This document shows, one piece after another, positions 43,546-54,400 of a stretch of 64,000 nt of DNA. Source of the DNA: JBEKTY01 sp049515555 (GTDB lineage: Bacteria; Planctomycetota; Planctomycetia; Pirellulales; Thermoguttaceae); assembly GCA_049515555.1 (NCBI GenBank), contig JBEKTY010000026.1:14477-78476 (forward strand). The letters are read 5' to 3'. The stretch's first letter is position 1, and each line of letters opens with the position of its first letter. The notes under the pieces are model-generated. The model did no database searches. It saw only the letters and a program-made list of their open reading frames with translations, and was not told the origin of the DNA. The translations under genes and the position numbers were made by a program.

Positions 43546-45270
43546 ATGGCCAGCGCACTGTACCCCCCATTTCTCAGTCGCTCAGTGGCCGCCTTTGCTC
43601 TTGCAAGGGCGCTCGCTGTAACGTTTACAGTCGCAATCGCCTTTGGTAGTTGCCCGGCTCTTGCCCAACTCGACGGTTCTGGCTCGTCGTCTCCGCGCCG
43701 TCTAAAGTGGATACCATACCAGCCGATCCTTGCGGAACCAGATCATGGCCAGGATGCCGAATCCCAAGGCGATGCGAAGGCCAACGGGCATACCGAATCG
43801 CCGTCAGCCAATTTGCCCGTTGCCGGGGCTAGTCGGTCTTCCCCCAGTTCCACGTCCCGTGTTGCACAGGCCGGGTTTCAGACTCCAGCAGATGAACGGG
43901 CACAAGGGGTTGTAGCAGCAAACAGCGACAGTACCCGGGCGTCGGCCAGTGCATCGGGGGGAACGTATCCTTGCCCTAATTCCGCGTCTCGCGCTGTGCC
44001 GGCCGGATTCCAAGCCGGGGTGGATCAAGAACCCCAGATGCCCGCCGGACACCAGCCTGGCCCTGAATACTCGGAAGAGTCCCCCGACTTCGTGCCGTAT
44101 GATAGGGCCGGCAGCGGGTGTTGTCCTGCCGACTGCACGCCAGGACGGTGCGGTCCAGGGTGCTGCGGACCAGGATGGTGCGGTCCATGCGACCCGTGCT
44201 ACTCGCCGCTGCATGGCTGTCTTTGGGTTCGCGGTGAATACTTGCTCTGGTGGACACGGGGGAGTGCTCTCCCGCCTCTGGTCACGACAAGTCCGGCGGG
44301 CACGACCCCGGACGTAGCCGGTGTGCTCGGTCAACCTGGCACGCGGGTCCTTTTTGGTGACCAGACTGTCAACACCGACGTTCACTCGGGCGAGCGCATC
44401 ACGCTGGGCTACTGGTTCGAGCCTTGCCATTGCATCGGCATCGAGGCGAGCTACCTGGGAATGGGTCGGGAAGCAACGAGTTTTTTTGCCGCGAGCCCCG
44501 AGACCCCTATTGTCGCGCGGCCCTACTTCGATACTCAGACAGACACTCAGAGTGCGATGCTGATCGCCCACCCAGATTTTCTCCGCGGATCGGTGAACGT
44601 TGATGCCGCGACCGAGCTTCAGGCCGTCGAGGTGCTGTTGCGACCGAACTTATTTTGGCGACCTTGTGATCGGATGGATTTTCTGGTCGGCTGGCGCAAT
44701 GCTCGGCTGGACGAAAGCCTGCGAATCAGTCAGTTCTCCGAGTGGACTGCTTCGCAGGGACAAATTGTGGCTGGCACGACCAAGAGCCTCTTCGACCTAT
44801 TCGACACCGAGAATCAGTTCCAAGGGGCTGAATTAGGAGTCGTGTATCAACAGCACATAGGCCGTTGGTCTTTGGAAACGCTGATGAAACTCGGGCTGGG
44901 CAACACGCACTCTCGGGTGCTCATTGACGGCATGACGACCACGACAGTTCCGAATGGGGGCACCACGACCTTTACCGGCGGTCTATTGGCGCAACAGACA
45001 AACATCGGGCAGCACGACAAAAACCAGTTTTCCATGATCCCTGAATTGGGGGTGACAGCCGGCTGCGATCTCACCTGTCGGTTGCGGGCAACGTTCGGCT
45101 ATACCTTTCTGTATTGGAGCCGAGTCGCGCGCTCGGCCGACCAGCTTGACCCGAACGTCTCGCAGTTGCCACCCGAAGCGCCCACCGGCGCTCACCGGCC
45201 GGCGTTCGCCTTCGTAACAAACGACTTCTGGGGGCAGGGCGTGAACTTCGGCCTTGAGTATCGCTTCTGA
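43546..45270 (+). CDS. BBP7 family outer-membrane beta-barrel protein
   Basis: A 574-residue exported protein. The signal peptide runs from the N-terminus (MASALYPPFLSRSVAAFALA) to SCPALA. About 150 low-complexity residues follow, containing two related units (ASRAVPAGFQAGVDQ; TSRVAQAGFQTPADE), then a Cys/Gly/Pro-rich patch (CGPGCCGPGWCGPCDPC). The barrel starts with LWVRGEYLLWWTRGSALPPL, the BBP7 hallmark, and ends in aromatic NFGLEYRF, a typical outer-membrane last strand. This family is characteristic of Planctomycetota; its role (porin or surface anchor) is not established. ATG 43546 is preferred to the in-frame GTG 43519 because it begins the signal peptide, although neither has a good ribosome site. 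It ends 17 bp before the convergent giant gene. Confidence 0.85.
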   Translation: MASALYPPFLSRSVAAFALARALAVTFTVAIAFGSCPALAQLDGSGSSSPRRLKWIPYQPILAEPDHGQDAESQGDAKANGHTESPSANLPVAGASRSSPSSTSRVAQAGFQTPADERAQGVVAANSDSTRASASASGGTYPCPNSASRAVPAGFQAGVDQEPQMPAGHQPGPEYSEESPDFVPYDRAGSGCCPADCTPGRCGPGCCGPGWCGPCDPCYSPLHGCLWVRGEYLLWWTRGSALPPLVTTSPAGTTPDVAGVLGQPGTRVLFGDQTVNTDVHSGERITLGYWFEPCHCIGIEASYLGMGREATSFFAASPETPIVARPYFDTQTDTQSAMLIAHPDFLRGSVNVDAATELQAVEVLLRPNLFWRPCDRMDFLVGWRNARLDESLRISQFSEWTASQGQIVAGTTKSLFDLFDTENQFQGAELGVVYQQHIGRWSLETLMKLGLGNTHSRVLIDGMTTTTVPNGGTTTFTGGLLAQQTNIGQHDKNQFSMIPELGVTAGCDLTCRLRATFGYTFLYWSRVARSADQLDPNVSQLPPEAPTGAHRPAFAFVTNDFWGQGVNFGLEYRF

Positions 45271-45287
45271 AGACGAGTCGGTCTGCG

Positions 45288-48200
45288 CTATACCTGGTCG
45301 CCCCAAATGCCCAACGCGAACACAGCGTCAATCTCAAGCGGGCCGGGAACACGGCGCAATCCTGTACCCAGGTGCGGACTCATCAAGCCGGAGGTGTCGG
45401 TGTTGGCATCCGGCAGGCCCGCAACGTGGCCCAACTCGTGCTCCACGACTGTCAGCAAGTCCATGTGAGCAAGCGCCCGCGGATCGACCGCCTGCAATTG
45501 CCCGGTGGCCTTTGCCGGCTGGAATTCCTCGTCTTGGGCGGGCGTAGGATCGACAAACCAGCCGTAGCCGGCTGCGTCCTGATCGAGGTACACGGTGTTG
45601 TGATCCGTCATGCCCAAGTACGACCCCGGCAGGTTGCTTACGACGAAGCTGGTGTTACGCAACGTGGCCAAGGTCTGCTGGTCCAATCCGGCGACAGCCC
45701 AACGAGCGATGGCCTCTGTGACAATCGGGCCGATGGTGTCTTGCGTGATTGTTGCCGCCTGTGCGGTTCGGGCCGGAGTCCCGCTGGCCTGCGGTGCGTT
45801 TGGGACGACTGTGGGAGGACTCACACTTCCCAAGTTGGAAGCTATGACATCAGGCGCGGCCGTTTCTGCCTGCGCGTTGAGGGCAGGTTGTGGGATCGTT
45901 GTGGCCTGCTGTGCCGCAACTGCGATCGGTTGAACACTCTGGTAGCCCGTTTGCTCGGCGCTGGCCACGGCTTGCCGCATGACCTGATTCCATTGCGCCG
46001 AACCAACAGGCAGGCTCGATGTCGCTAGCACGCGGTTCGGAATACAACCAGGGCGTAGGCCGCCATCCCAGAAGTCAACCCTGCTATCCTGGCCGTTCAC
46101 CACGTTGGCCGCAATCGAATCCGGGCCGCCCGGCAGGCAAGCCTTCGGATGAGTCTCGCTTACCTGGTAAGTTCCGGCCGGGAGGCCCGAGAACTGATAC
46201 CATCCGTTGTCATCAGTCGTAGTCGTCTTCTTGGCCGGGCCATCGAGCGAGATGGTCACACCGGGCAGGCACTCACCGGCGTCGATCTTGCCGTTCCGAT
46301 TCGCGTCAACGTAAGCCCAGCCAGAAATGCTGCCACTTACCACCGTCTGGAAGTTGATGACAGCGGACTTCGCATCGAGGGTCCAACCGGACGCCGTGGA
46401 GCTTGCGGTGAAGTTCACCGAAGTTGAGCCGGACGCTGTTTGCGCTGCCGTGTAGTTGGCAGTAAACAGACGAATATCCAATTCTCCCGGCCAGTTGCTA
46501 TTCAAATCCGCCCAGGAGATCAGCACGTACTTGTCTGTTAGTGGATCGCCGTCATAGTTTTCAGTATCGTCTACCGGCGTCTGCTCTTGGATAAAGCCGG
46601 TCCCAAGACGATCGGCAATCCCCCCGAACGTCAGCAGTGACGAGTTGTAGTGTATCCGCAGGCCAAGCCCCGTCACGTCCGCATTGGCCGGGTCCGTCGT
46701 GTAGTTGACATGGAGAACGACGGGAGAACCGGGGCTGACCGTTTGGGTCAGCGGATCGGGCGTAACGATTTGGCGATTCACCACCTGCGCGGCGACCGAA
46801 GCTGGCGCTGTGGCATCACTGGCCTGCAATCCTTGCACGGAGGCGGGTTGCGTGACCACCGCTGTGTCGTAGGTCGTGCCTGCCTGGAACGAACTGATGG
46901 TCGGCGCTGCCTGCTCGACGTTGATCGACGCGCTCTTGGTCGCTGTCGAAGCTGGCGATGGATTATCACTGGCCTGCAATCCTTGCGGAGGGTCGAGTTG
47001 CGTGGCACCCGCCGGGTCGTAGGTGGTACTCACCAGGTTGGACGAGGTGATCGTCGGCGTGGCCTGCTCGGCGTTGAGCGACATGCTCGGCGTCGCCGCC
47101 AAAGCTGGTGACGGGTCGTCACTGGCTTGCAATCCTTCCAGCGGCATGAAGCTGCCCAGGTATGTTACGATCGCGGCCGGGTCTGTTCGGGTGGCATTGG
47201 GGGCCAGGGCACCTGCCACCAGTTGTTGCCCCGTCCAGCCGGAGAGGTATCGGTCGATCAGGATGCCGTCTGTCAGGGCATCCACCGTGCCATTGCCGTC
47301 CACATCGAGCATCGTGCTGCGACCGCCATCAAGGAACGTTGCAATGGCGGTCGGATCGGTGCGTGTTGCATTCGGGGAGAGCACGCCGTCAACCAGCGCA
47401 GTATCGCGGAAACCAAACAGGTAACGAAGTATGAGAACGCCATCGTGCTGGGCATCCGGCGGCCCGCCGCTTCCGTCGATGTCAAGATTGACGGTCTGAG
47501 CGGTCACCGTGATTGATTGGCTCTGGAAGTTGTAGCCTGCGGCAGTGGAAGAAGCGGTGAATCGAATGGTGGTCTGGGTTCCTGCCGCCACGCCCGGTGC
47601 TAGAGTGAAACCCGATGTCAAGAGACTGACCGGCAACCCCTGGTTGGGCCACTTTCCATTGATGTCCGCCCAACTCACTAGCACATACTTGTCGGTGGCG
47701 GGATCATGGTCATAATCGGCGGTATCGGCAATCGGCCCCGACTGTTGAATAAAACCGGCCTGCAACACGTTGCTTAGCCCGCTGAACGTCAGTAGCGACG
47801 AATTGTAGTGAATCCGCAGACCAAGGCCAGTCAGCGTGTTGTCATTGTCGGAGGTGGTGTATTGCACGCCGACACTGAATCCATGCCCTGCGAGCACCGA
47901 CAGACTGCTCGCAGTGCCGGAGACTGTCTGCGTCAGCGTTGTCTGTGGCACAATCGTGAGCGTGCCGGGGGTGAAGGTCGTGAAGTCGTAGTTCGTGGCG
48001 GTCAGCGTGCCCTGAGCCACGGTGATCGTGTACGTCCCCACCGGGCTGGCGGCCGTCGCCGTCGTGCCCAGGGCCGCAGTGCCGCTGACCACGCCCGACG
48101 TGTCGCCGTTGACGAAGCCGCTGATCGTGTCCGTGAACGCCGGGTTGGCATCGCCGTAGGTCTTGCTCTTGGCGTCGGCCGCCACCGTCAGGTGCGCCTT

Positions 48201-48344
48201 GTCCACCGTGAGAGTGCCGGGGGTGAAGGTCGTGAAGTCGTAGTTCGTGGCGGTCAGCGTGCCCTGAGCCACGGTGATTGTGTACGTCCCCACCGGGCTG
48301 GCGGCCGTCGCCGTCGTGCCCAGGGCCGCGGTGCCGCTGACCAC
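45288..48344 (-). CDS. C-terminal part of giant surface protein: MBG, cohesin-like, dockerin, SdrD-B, metallopeptidase
   Basis: About 1,018 residues, in a different frame from the part upstream and probably one gene with it. In order: one and a half MBG repeats (YGDANPAFTDTISGFVNGDT, period 84 residues), a cohesin-like domain (about 47,920-47,500; LTGLGLRIHYNSSLLTFSGL), a dockerin-type calcium pair (DIDGSGGPPDAQHDGV; DVDGNGTVDALTDGI), three degenerate linkers with LQASD, a second cohesin-like domain, an SdrD-B unit (SGWAYVDANRNGKIDAGECL) and a C-terminal metzincin-like protease (VVEHELGHVAGLPDANTDTS with Met-turn SGLMSP). Likely exported or surface bound. No independent start is credible: the GTG at 48344 lies inside a repeat unit. 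If read as an intact protein, the break near 48,400 must be an assembly or sequence error. Confidence 0.75.
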   Translation of the reverse strand: MVSGTAALGTTATAASPVGTYTITVAQGTLTATNYDFTTFTPGTLTVDKAHLTVAADAKSKTYGDANPAFTDTISGFVNGDTSGVVSGTAALGTTATAASPVGTYTITVAQGTLTATNYDFTTFTPGTLTIVPQTTLTQTVSGTASSLSVLAGHGFSVGVQYTTSDNDNTLTGLGLRIHYNSSLLTFSGLSNVLQAGFIQQSGPIADTADYDHDPATDKYVLVSWADINGKWPNQGLPVSLLTSGFTLAPGVAAGTQTTIRFTASSTAAGYNFQSQSITVTAQTVNLDIDGSGGPPDAQHDGVLILRYLFGFRDTALVDGVLSPNATRTDPTAIATFLDGGRSTMLDVDGNGTVDALTDGILIDRYLSGWTGQQLVAGALAPNATRTDPAAIVTYLGSFMPLEGLQASDDPSPALAATPSMSLNAEQATPTITSSNLVSTTYDPAGATQLDPPQGLQASDNPSPASTATKSASINVEQAAPTISSFQAGTTYDTAVVTQPASVQGLQASDATAPASVAAQVVNRQIVTPDPLTQTVSPGSPVVLHVNYTTDPANADVTGLGLRIHYNSSLLTFGGIADRLGTGFIQEQTPVDDTENYDGDPLTDKYVLISWADLNSNWPGELDIRLFTANYTAAQTASGSTSVNFTASSTASGWTLDAKSAVINFQTVVSGSISGWAYVDANRNGKIDAGECLPGVTISLDGPAKKTTTTDDNGWYQFSGLPAGTYQVSETHPKACLPGGPDSIAANVVNGQDSRVDFWDGGLRPGCIPNRVLATSSLPVGSAQWNQVMRQAVASAEQTGYQSVQPIAVAAQQATTIPQPALNAQAETAAPDVIASNLGSVSPPTVVPNAPQASGTPARTAQAATITQDTIGPIVTEAIARWAVAGLDQQTLATLRNTSFVVSNLPGSYLGMTDHNTVYLDQDAAGYGWFVDPTPAQDEEFQPAKATGQLQAVDPRALAHMDLLTVVEHELGHVAGLPDANTDTSGLMSPHLGTGLRRVPGPLEIDAVFALGIWGDQV

Positions 48345-48400
48345 GCCCGACGTGTCGCCGTTGACGAAGCCGCTGATCGTGTCCGTGAACGCCGGGTTGG
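47962..48400 (-). repeat. 252-bp tandem MBG repeat with broken upstream unit
   Basis: The stretch 47,962-48,148 recurs at 48,214-48,400 with offset 252 and only a few differences. The second copy ends abruptly at 48400, where the sequence switches to the preceding Ig-like domain and the reading frame changes. Encodes MBG domains of 84 residues. Confidence 0.75.
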
Positions 48401-51400
48401 CTCGGCTTGGACGGTTACCGTCCCTGTTCCGGTAATGGTCAGGTCCGATCCTGAGATGGTTGCCGGACCCGAGAATAATACCGTGAAGGTCACCAGCAGG
48501 CCCGACGTGGCCGTGGCGTGCAATGCCAAGGTGGGGTCGCCGTAGACATGATCGGGGATAGTGTCGAAGGATATCGTCTGCGCAAGTTTCTGGTTGGTCA
48601 GGGTGAAAGAGGGGGGCGATGCCTGGTCTGGAGTCGCTCCGCGGGCCGTGGCCGTGACCGTGTAGGTCCCGCCCGAGGCATTGGCCATCGCCGATGTTTG
48701 CGCCAGGCCGCCGATGATCGTTGCCGGATTAGGAGAAAAGCTGGCGAAGGGAAGTCCGACGATCAGGACCTGGACCTGTGGAAACGTCACTTGCCCCCCA
48801 TTGACCGGCTCATTGAAATTACTGCTGGCGGAAACGACGAGTGGATTCGAGAAGGGGGCGTTGATTGTGGTTTGTTGGCCGTCGCCGCTGACCCGGGAGA
48901 TCGTAAACCCACGGCTCTCGAAAGCGCCCATGTCAACAGCAGTGCCCACCACACGCGCCAGTCCGCGCTGGTCGGTGGTTACGCCCGAAGGAATCAGGCT
49001 ACTGTCGCCCGCGCCGATGGCAGGGCTGCCGGGCAGGAGCGGGATCGTCTGCGTCGGGCCGCCGTAGTTGCCCAGCGTGCCGAGCAGTGGAGAGCCTCCA
49101 ATCAACGAGTTGTTCGCGGTAACGGTGCCCGAGACATCGGAAGCAGAGCCGTTCTTCGTATTGTCTGCTACGATCGTGTTGTTGAGCGTCACGGTGGTGT
49201 TGCTCCAGATGCCACCGCCGTCCATGCCGGCCGAGTTTCCAGCGATCGTGCTATCGAAGATCGTAAGCAGATTTTGGTTAGCGATACCGCCGCCGAAATT
49301 TGAGCACGTGTTACCGGCGATCGTGCTGTTGATGATGGTGGTCGTCCCTTCATAGTTGTCGATGCCGCCGCCGGTGAACATGGGGGCTGAGTTCCCGCTA
49401 AGGGTGCTGTTGACAACGGTCAGCGTGCCAAATTCGTTGAAGATGCCGCCGCCGGCACCGGTGGCCGACGAGTTTCCCGATAGGGCGCTGCGGCTGACCG
49501 TCAGCGTGCCGTCATTGTAGATGCCGCCACCGTACAGTGTGAAAGTGCTATCACCACCCGACGCAAGTCCATTCGCGATAGTCAGGTCGGAGATGGCAGC
49601 AGTGGTGCCGCCCATAATCGCAAACACTCGCGAGGCATGATTGCCGTCGATGGTCAATTGGTTCGCCCCCAGCCCCGTGATTGTCGTGATGCCGGTCGTG
49701 TCGCTCAGTGTCAACTGCCCGAGGGTCAGCTTGACGGTCTGCCCCGCCAGGCTCGGGTCGAACGTTATCGTGTCATCGCCCGTATGGCTGTCGGCGTAGG
49801 CGATCGCCTCGCGGAGGCTCGTCAGGCCGTCGTTCGGATCGACTTCATCCGTGGCGGTCGTGACGATCAAGGGATTCGATGCTGCTTGGTTGGTCAGTGC
49901 GAAGGAGGCCGAGACAGCCCCGCGGGCGGCGGCGGTTATCGAATAAGGCCCGGCCGTGGCATTGGCCGTGGCCGACACCTGGGCCTGGCCGCTGCCGTTG
50001 ATCGTCGCTGTGGCGGTGGAAGAGAAGTTCGCGCTCGCTCCCGAGACCGGGGCCGTAAACGTGACTTGCCCGCCGACAACGGGCTCGCCGAAAGCGCTGG
50101 TAATCCCAGCAACCAGGGGATTGGCAAAGGCAGCATTCACCGTTGCCTGCTGGTTGTCGCCGCTGACTTTAGAGATCGTAAAGCCACGGCTCTCGAAAGC
50201 GCCGATGTCAACCGTGCCGCCCACAATGCGAGCGAATCCGCGCTGGTCGGTGGTTACGCCCGAAGGAATCAGGCCACTGTCGCCCGCGTCGATGGCGGGG
50301 CTACCGGGCAAGAGCGGAATGGTCTGCGTCGGGCCGCCGTAGTTGCCCAGCACGCCCAACAGCGGGTCGTGGTCCAAAATGTTCTTGCCGTCTCCCCCAA
50401 TAATTGTTGCCCCAGAGGAATTCCCGATCAAGCTGGAGTTGGCGGTGAGCGGCCCCGAGACATCCGAAGGTGAACCGTTGCTCGTGTTACCGGCCACGAT
50501 GGAATTATTGAGTATAAGCGAGCCGAACGAGGCGTTTTGCCAAATCCCGCCGCCTGCGGCCCCACCCGAATTTCCCGCGATGGTGCTGTCCGAGATCGTC
50601 ACGGTTCCGACGAAACTGTTGTAAATCCCTCCGCCGCCGTACAGTGTCGCCGAGTTTCCATAGATGGTGCTGTCGATGATCGTTAGCGTGGCGGCACCGC
50701 CGTTGTAGATGCCCCCGCCGTCGTTTGCGGTTGTGTTATTGGAGATGGTGCTGTCCTGGATCAACAGCGTGGCGTTGTTAAAGATGCCGCCGGCCCCTGA
50801 AGCCGAGTTCCCGGTCACGGTGCTGTTGGTGATCGTCATGTTGCCGATCCAGTTATTGATAGCACCGCCCCATTCCGTAGCCGAGTTCCCAGAGATGTTG
50901 CAGCCGGCGATCGACACCGAGCCTTGATTCCAAATAGCGCCACCCGAACTGTTGCCTGCGCTTCCGTGCGCGATGGTCAGACCGGAGATGTCGGCGGTCA
51001 CGCCTGAGTCAATGTAAAACACCTGGAAAGAGTGATTGCCGTCAATGGTCAAGTGGTTAGGGCCTAAGCCGGTGATCGTGGTGACGCCGGTCGTGTCGGT
51101 AAGTTCCAGCCCTGCGCCAGTCAGCGTGATCGTCTGACCTGCTAGGCTGGGGTCAAACGTGATCGTGTGGTCGCCCGCATGGCTATTCGCATAGGCGATC
51201 GCCTCGCGCAGGCTCGTCAGGCCGTCGTTCGGATCGACTTCATCCGTGGCGGTCGTGACGATCAACGGATTCGATGCTGCTTGGTTAGTCAGTGCGAAAG
51301 AGGTCGAGACAGCCCCGCGGGCGGCGGCAGTTATCGAATAAGGCCCGGCCGTGGCATTGGCCGCGGCCGACACCTGGGCCTGGCCGCTGCCATTGATCGT

Positions 51401-54400
51401 CGCCGTAGCGGCGGGAGAGAGGTTCGCGCTCGGTCCCGAGGCCGGGGCCGTAAAGGTGACTTGCCCACCGACCACTGGCTCGCCGAAAGCACTGCTGACC
51501 CCGACAACCAGCGGGTTGGCGAAGGGCGTGCTGATGGTTGCCTGCTGGTTGTTGCCGCTGACGATGGAAAGTGTGAAACCACGGCTCTCGAACGCACCCA
51601 GGTCCACGGTGCCGCCCACAGTACGAGCGAATCCGCGCTGGTCGGTAGTCACGCCCGAAGGAATCAGGCTGTTGTCGCCCGCGTCGATGACGGGGCTGCC
51701 GGGCAGGAGCGGAATCGTCTGCGTCGGGCCACCGTAGTTGCCCAGCGCCCCGAGCAACGGATCGCGGTCCAGGATGTTCTTCCCGTCTCCCCCAATAATT
51801 GTTGCCCCGGCGGAGTGTCCGATCAGGCTGGAGTTGGCGGTGAGCGAGCCGGAAATATCGGAAGGCGAGCTATTGATGGTGTTGCCTGCCACGATCGTGT
51901 TGTTGAGCGTCACCGTGGTGTTGCTCCAGATGCCGCCGCCTTCGTTGCCGGCCGAGTTATCAGCAATCGTGCTGTCGAAGATCGTAAGCACATTTTGGTT
52001 GGCGATGCCGCCGCCCAGATACAAGCACGTGTTATCGGCGAGCGTGCTGTTGATGATTGTGACCGTCCCCTGGTAGTTGTAGATGCCGCCGCCGGTATAC
52101 GTGGGGGCTGAGTTCCCATTAAGGGTGCTGTCAACGACGGTCAGCGTGCCGTATTCGTTGCGGATGCCGCCGCCGCCCCCGGTGACCGCCGAGTTTCCCG
52201 ACACGGTGCTGCGGGTGACCGTCAGAGTGCCGTTGTTGTAGATGCCGCCGCCGTAGCCCGCCGCCGAGTTCCCGGAGATGACGGTTCCGGTGACTATGAG
52301 TTTGCCGACGTTGGAGATTCCGCCCCCGTCGTAATTGGTTGTTGAGTTCCCGGAGAAAATGCTATCGGTGAGTGTCAGTGTGCCGGCGTTCGCAATGCCT
52401 CCCCCGCCAGAGGTCGCCTTGCCGTCGGCAATTTTCATGCCGGAGATGCTGGCGGTCACCCCACTGTCGATGACGAACACTTGCGAGGCATGATTGCCGT
52501 CGATGGTCAACTGGCTTGCGCCGAGGCCGGTGATCGTGGTGGTGCCGGTCGTGTCGGTCAATTCCAGTGCCCCGAGGGTCAATGTGATCGTCTTGCCAGT
52601 CAGGCTGGAGTCGAAGGTGATCGTGTCATCGCCCGTGTGGCTATTGGCGTAGGCGATTGCCTCGCGGAGGCTCACAAGTCCGTCGTTCGGATCGCTTTCA
52701 TCCGTGGCGGTGGTCACAATCAGCGGGTTCTGGATCGTCAACGTCGCGGTGGCGAAGGCCGTGTTGCCGCCCGTGTCCGTCGCCGTCGCCTGGACGCTGT
52801 ACGTCCCGACCGACAACGCCGTGGGCACGGCCACGCTCCAATTCGTGCCACTGACTGTTGCCGTAAGCGGCGATGTCGTGACCCCTGGAATCACAACCTG
52901 CACGACGGCAGTTCCCTTAGTAGTGCTTACGGTTCCGGTCACGGTCGGCTGGTTATTCGTGGTTGCCAGCGCGGCGGCCGTGACAGTCGGGTTGCTCGTA
53001 TCGGGGAGCGTCCAGATTTCCGTGTTCTGGAACGTGAACGTCGTGGAGTTGGTATTCTGCGGCCGGACAATCTGCTCTACGCCGATGTTGTCGTATTGGT
53101 AGCCAACCTGCGAGGAATCCCAATTGCAGGCAACAATCAGCTTTGTCGTCGGATCGGTGGAGACAAGCTCGCGCTCGACGGTCGGCTTGGAAACGGTTGC
53201 TTGAAGAGGATCGGATTTGTTGATCTGTCCCCAGACCGTCGTGGTCAAGTCATCGCTGGCATCTTGTGGCGACGTGCCTTCCCGTCCGGGAAGCGGCGTC
53301 CACTGGTTCACACGAACGTTCGAGTCCGGGCCGTAAGCCATGTAGACGGACTTCATGTCGCCGGTGGGACCAACGCCGCCAGTGTTGAGCGGATAATCGT
53401 AAAGGTAATTGCTGGTTCCGCGCCCGATATTCATGTCACCAGCCAGTGCCGCGGCGAGCGTGACCGTGGTGCTGCCGGCGAGCGCCACCTTTTCCTGAAT
53501 TGGGTCGTAGGTGATTGTGGAAGTCCAGTTCCAAGTTCCCGCGGAGCCAGCCGTCGAAGGCACGTTTCCTCCAGCGCTGACTTGAATGCCATTGCTTCCT
53601 GCGATGGCGCTATTGACCACACCGCCGGTGGCGTCAACGCCAGAGCCGGCGATGTATATGTTTTCCCATACGGTCGTGCCCCAGCCGTTGATGTCGCTCT
53701 GATCGGGGTGCCCTCGGAAACCTATGCCGCCCGCCGGGGTCTGGATCACGGTTCCAAATTGAAAACCGTTATAGAACATCTGGTACTCGATGTTGCCAGT
53801 TGCCGGGTCGGTGATCTCCTGCACGGTGTATGCCGGCACCTCGACGAGCGTGGTCGCCTCGGCGACAGCGGATTTCGTTTCCTGGTGGCCCACGTTGTCG
53901 GTGGCCACGCTGTAGAAGCCGTAGGTGTGGCTGTATTGACCTGTGTATGTGGCCGAAGTCTGCGTTGTAGCCGACTGCCAAGGCGCAAATGGACCACCGT
54001 TGTCGGAAACGTAGACATTGTAGCTGGCGATGCCGGAGCCGCCCGTGTCATCGTGACCGCCCGGCCAGCTTACCGTAAAACTCGTCGAGGTTTCGGTCGC
54101 CGGCAAGGCGGTTACGCTGCTGCTGGGCGGCGCAGCGTCGATCGTGCTGAGGCATTCCTTGGCCGGATCGGTCCCCTTACTTGGATCGTGCGGATCGACC
54201 TGATCGGTGGCAATGGCCAGATTTGAGTCGAAGGTCACCAGGGCCACGTTGCGGATTTGCGTCCCGGTGGCCAATCCCGCCTTGGGCTGGACTGTGTAAG
54301 AGAAGTAGCCCTGGCCACGGCCGGTGCCGTCCTCGGGCGGCAGGAAGCCGGTCAACACGTTTGGCGGCAGGTTCGTCAGCGGGTCGATCGACTGGAAGCG

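Noticed and set aside
42848..43570. Minus-strand gene between the tRNA and the BBP7 gene
   Set aside because: Arg/Pro/Cys-rich translation without a domain or ribosome site; several other frames are equally open there.
48880..52720. CRISPR-like spaced repeats
   Set aside because: The repeats are about 1.1-1.4 kb apart, in frame, and code for CSLREA/beta-helix modules. No short repeat-spacer array was seen anywhere in the window.
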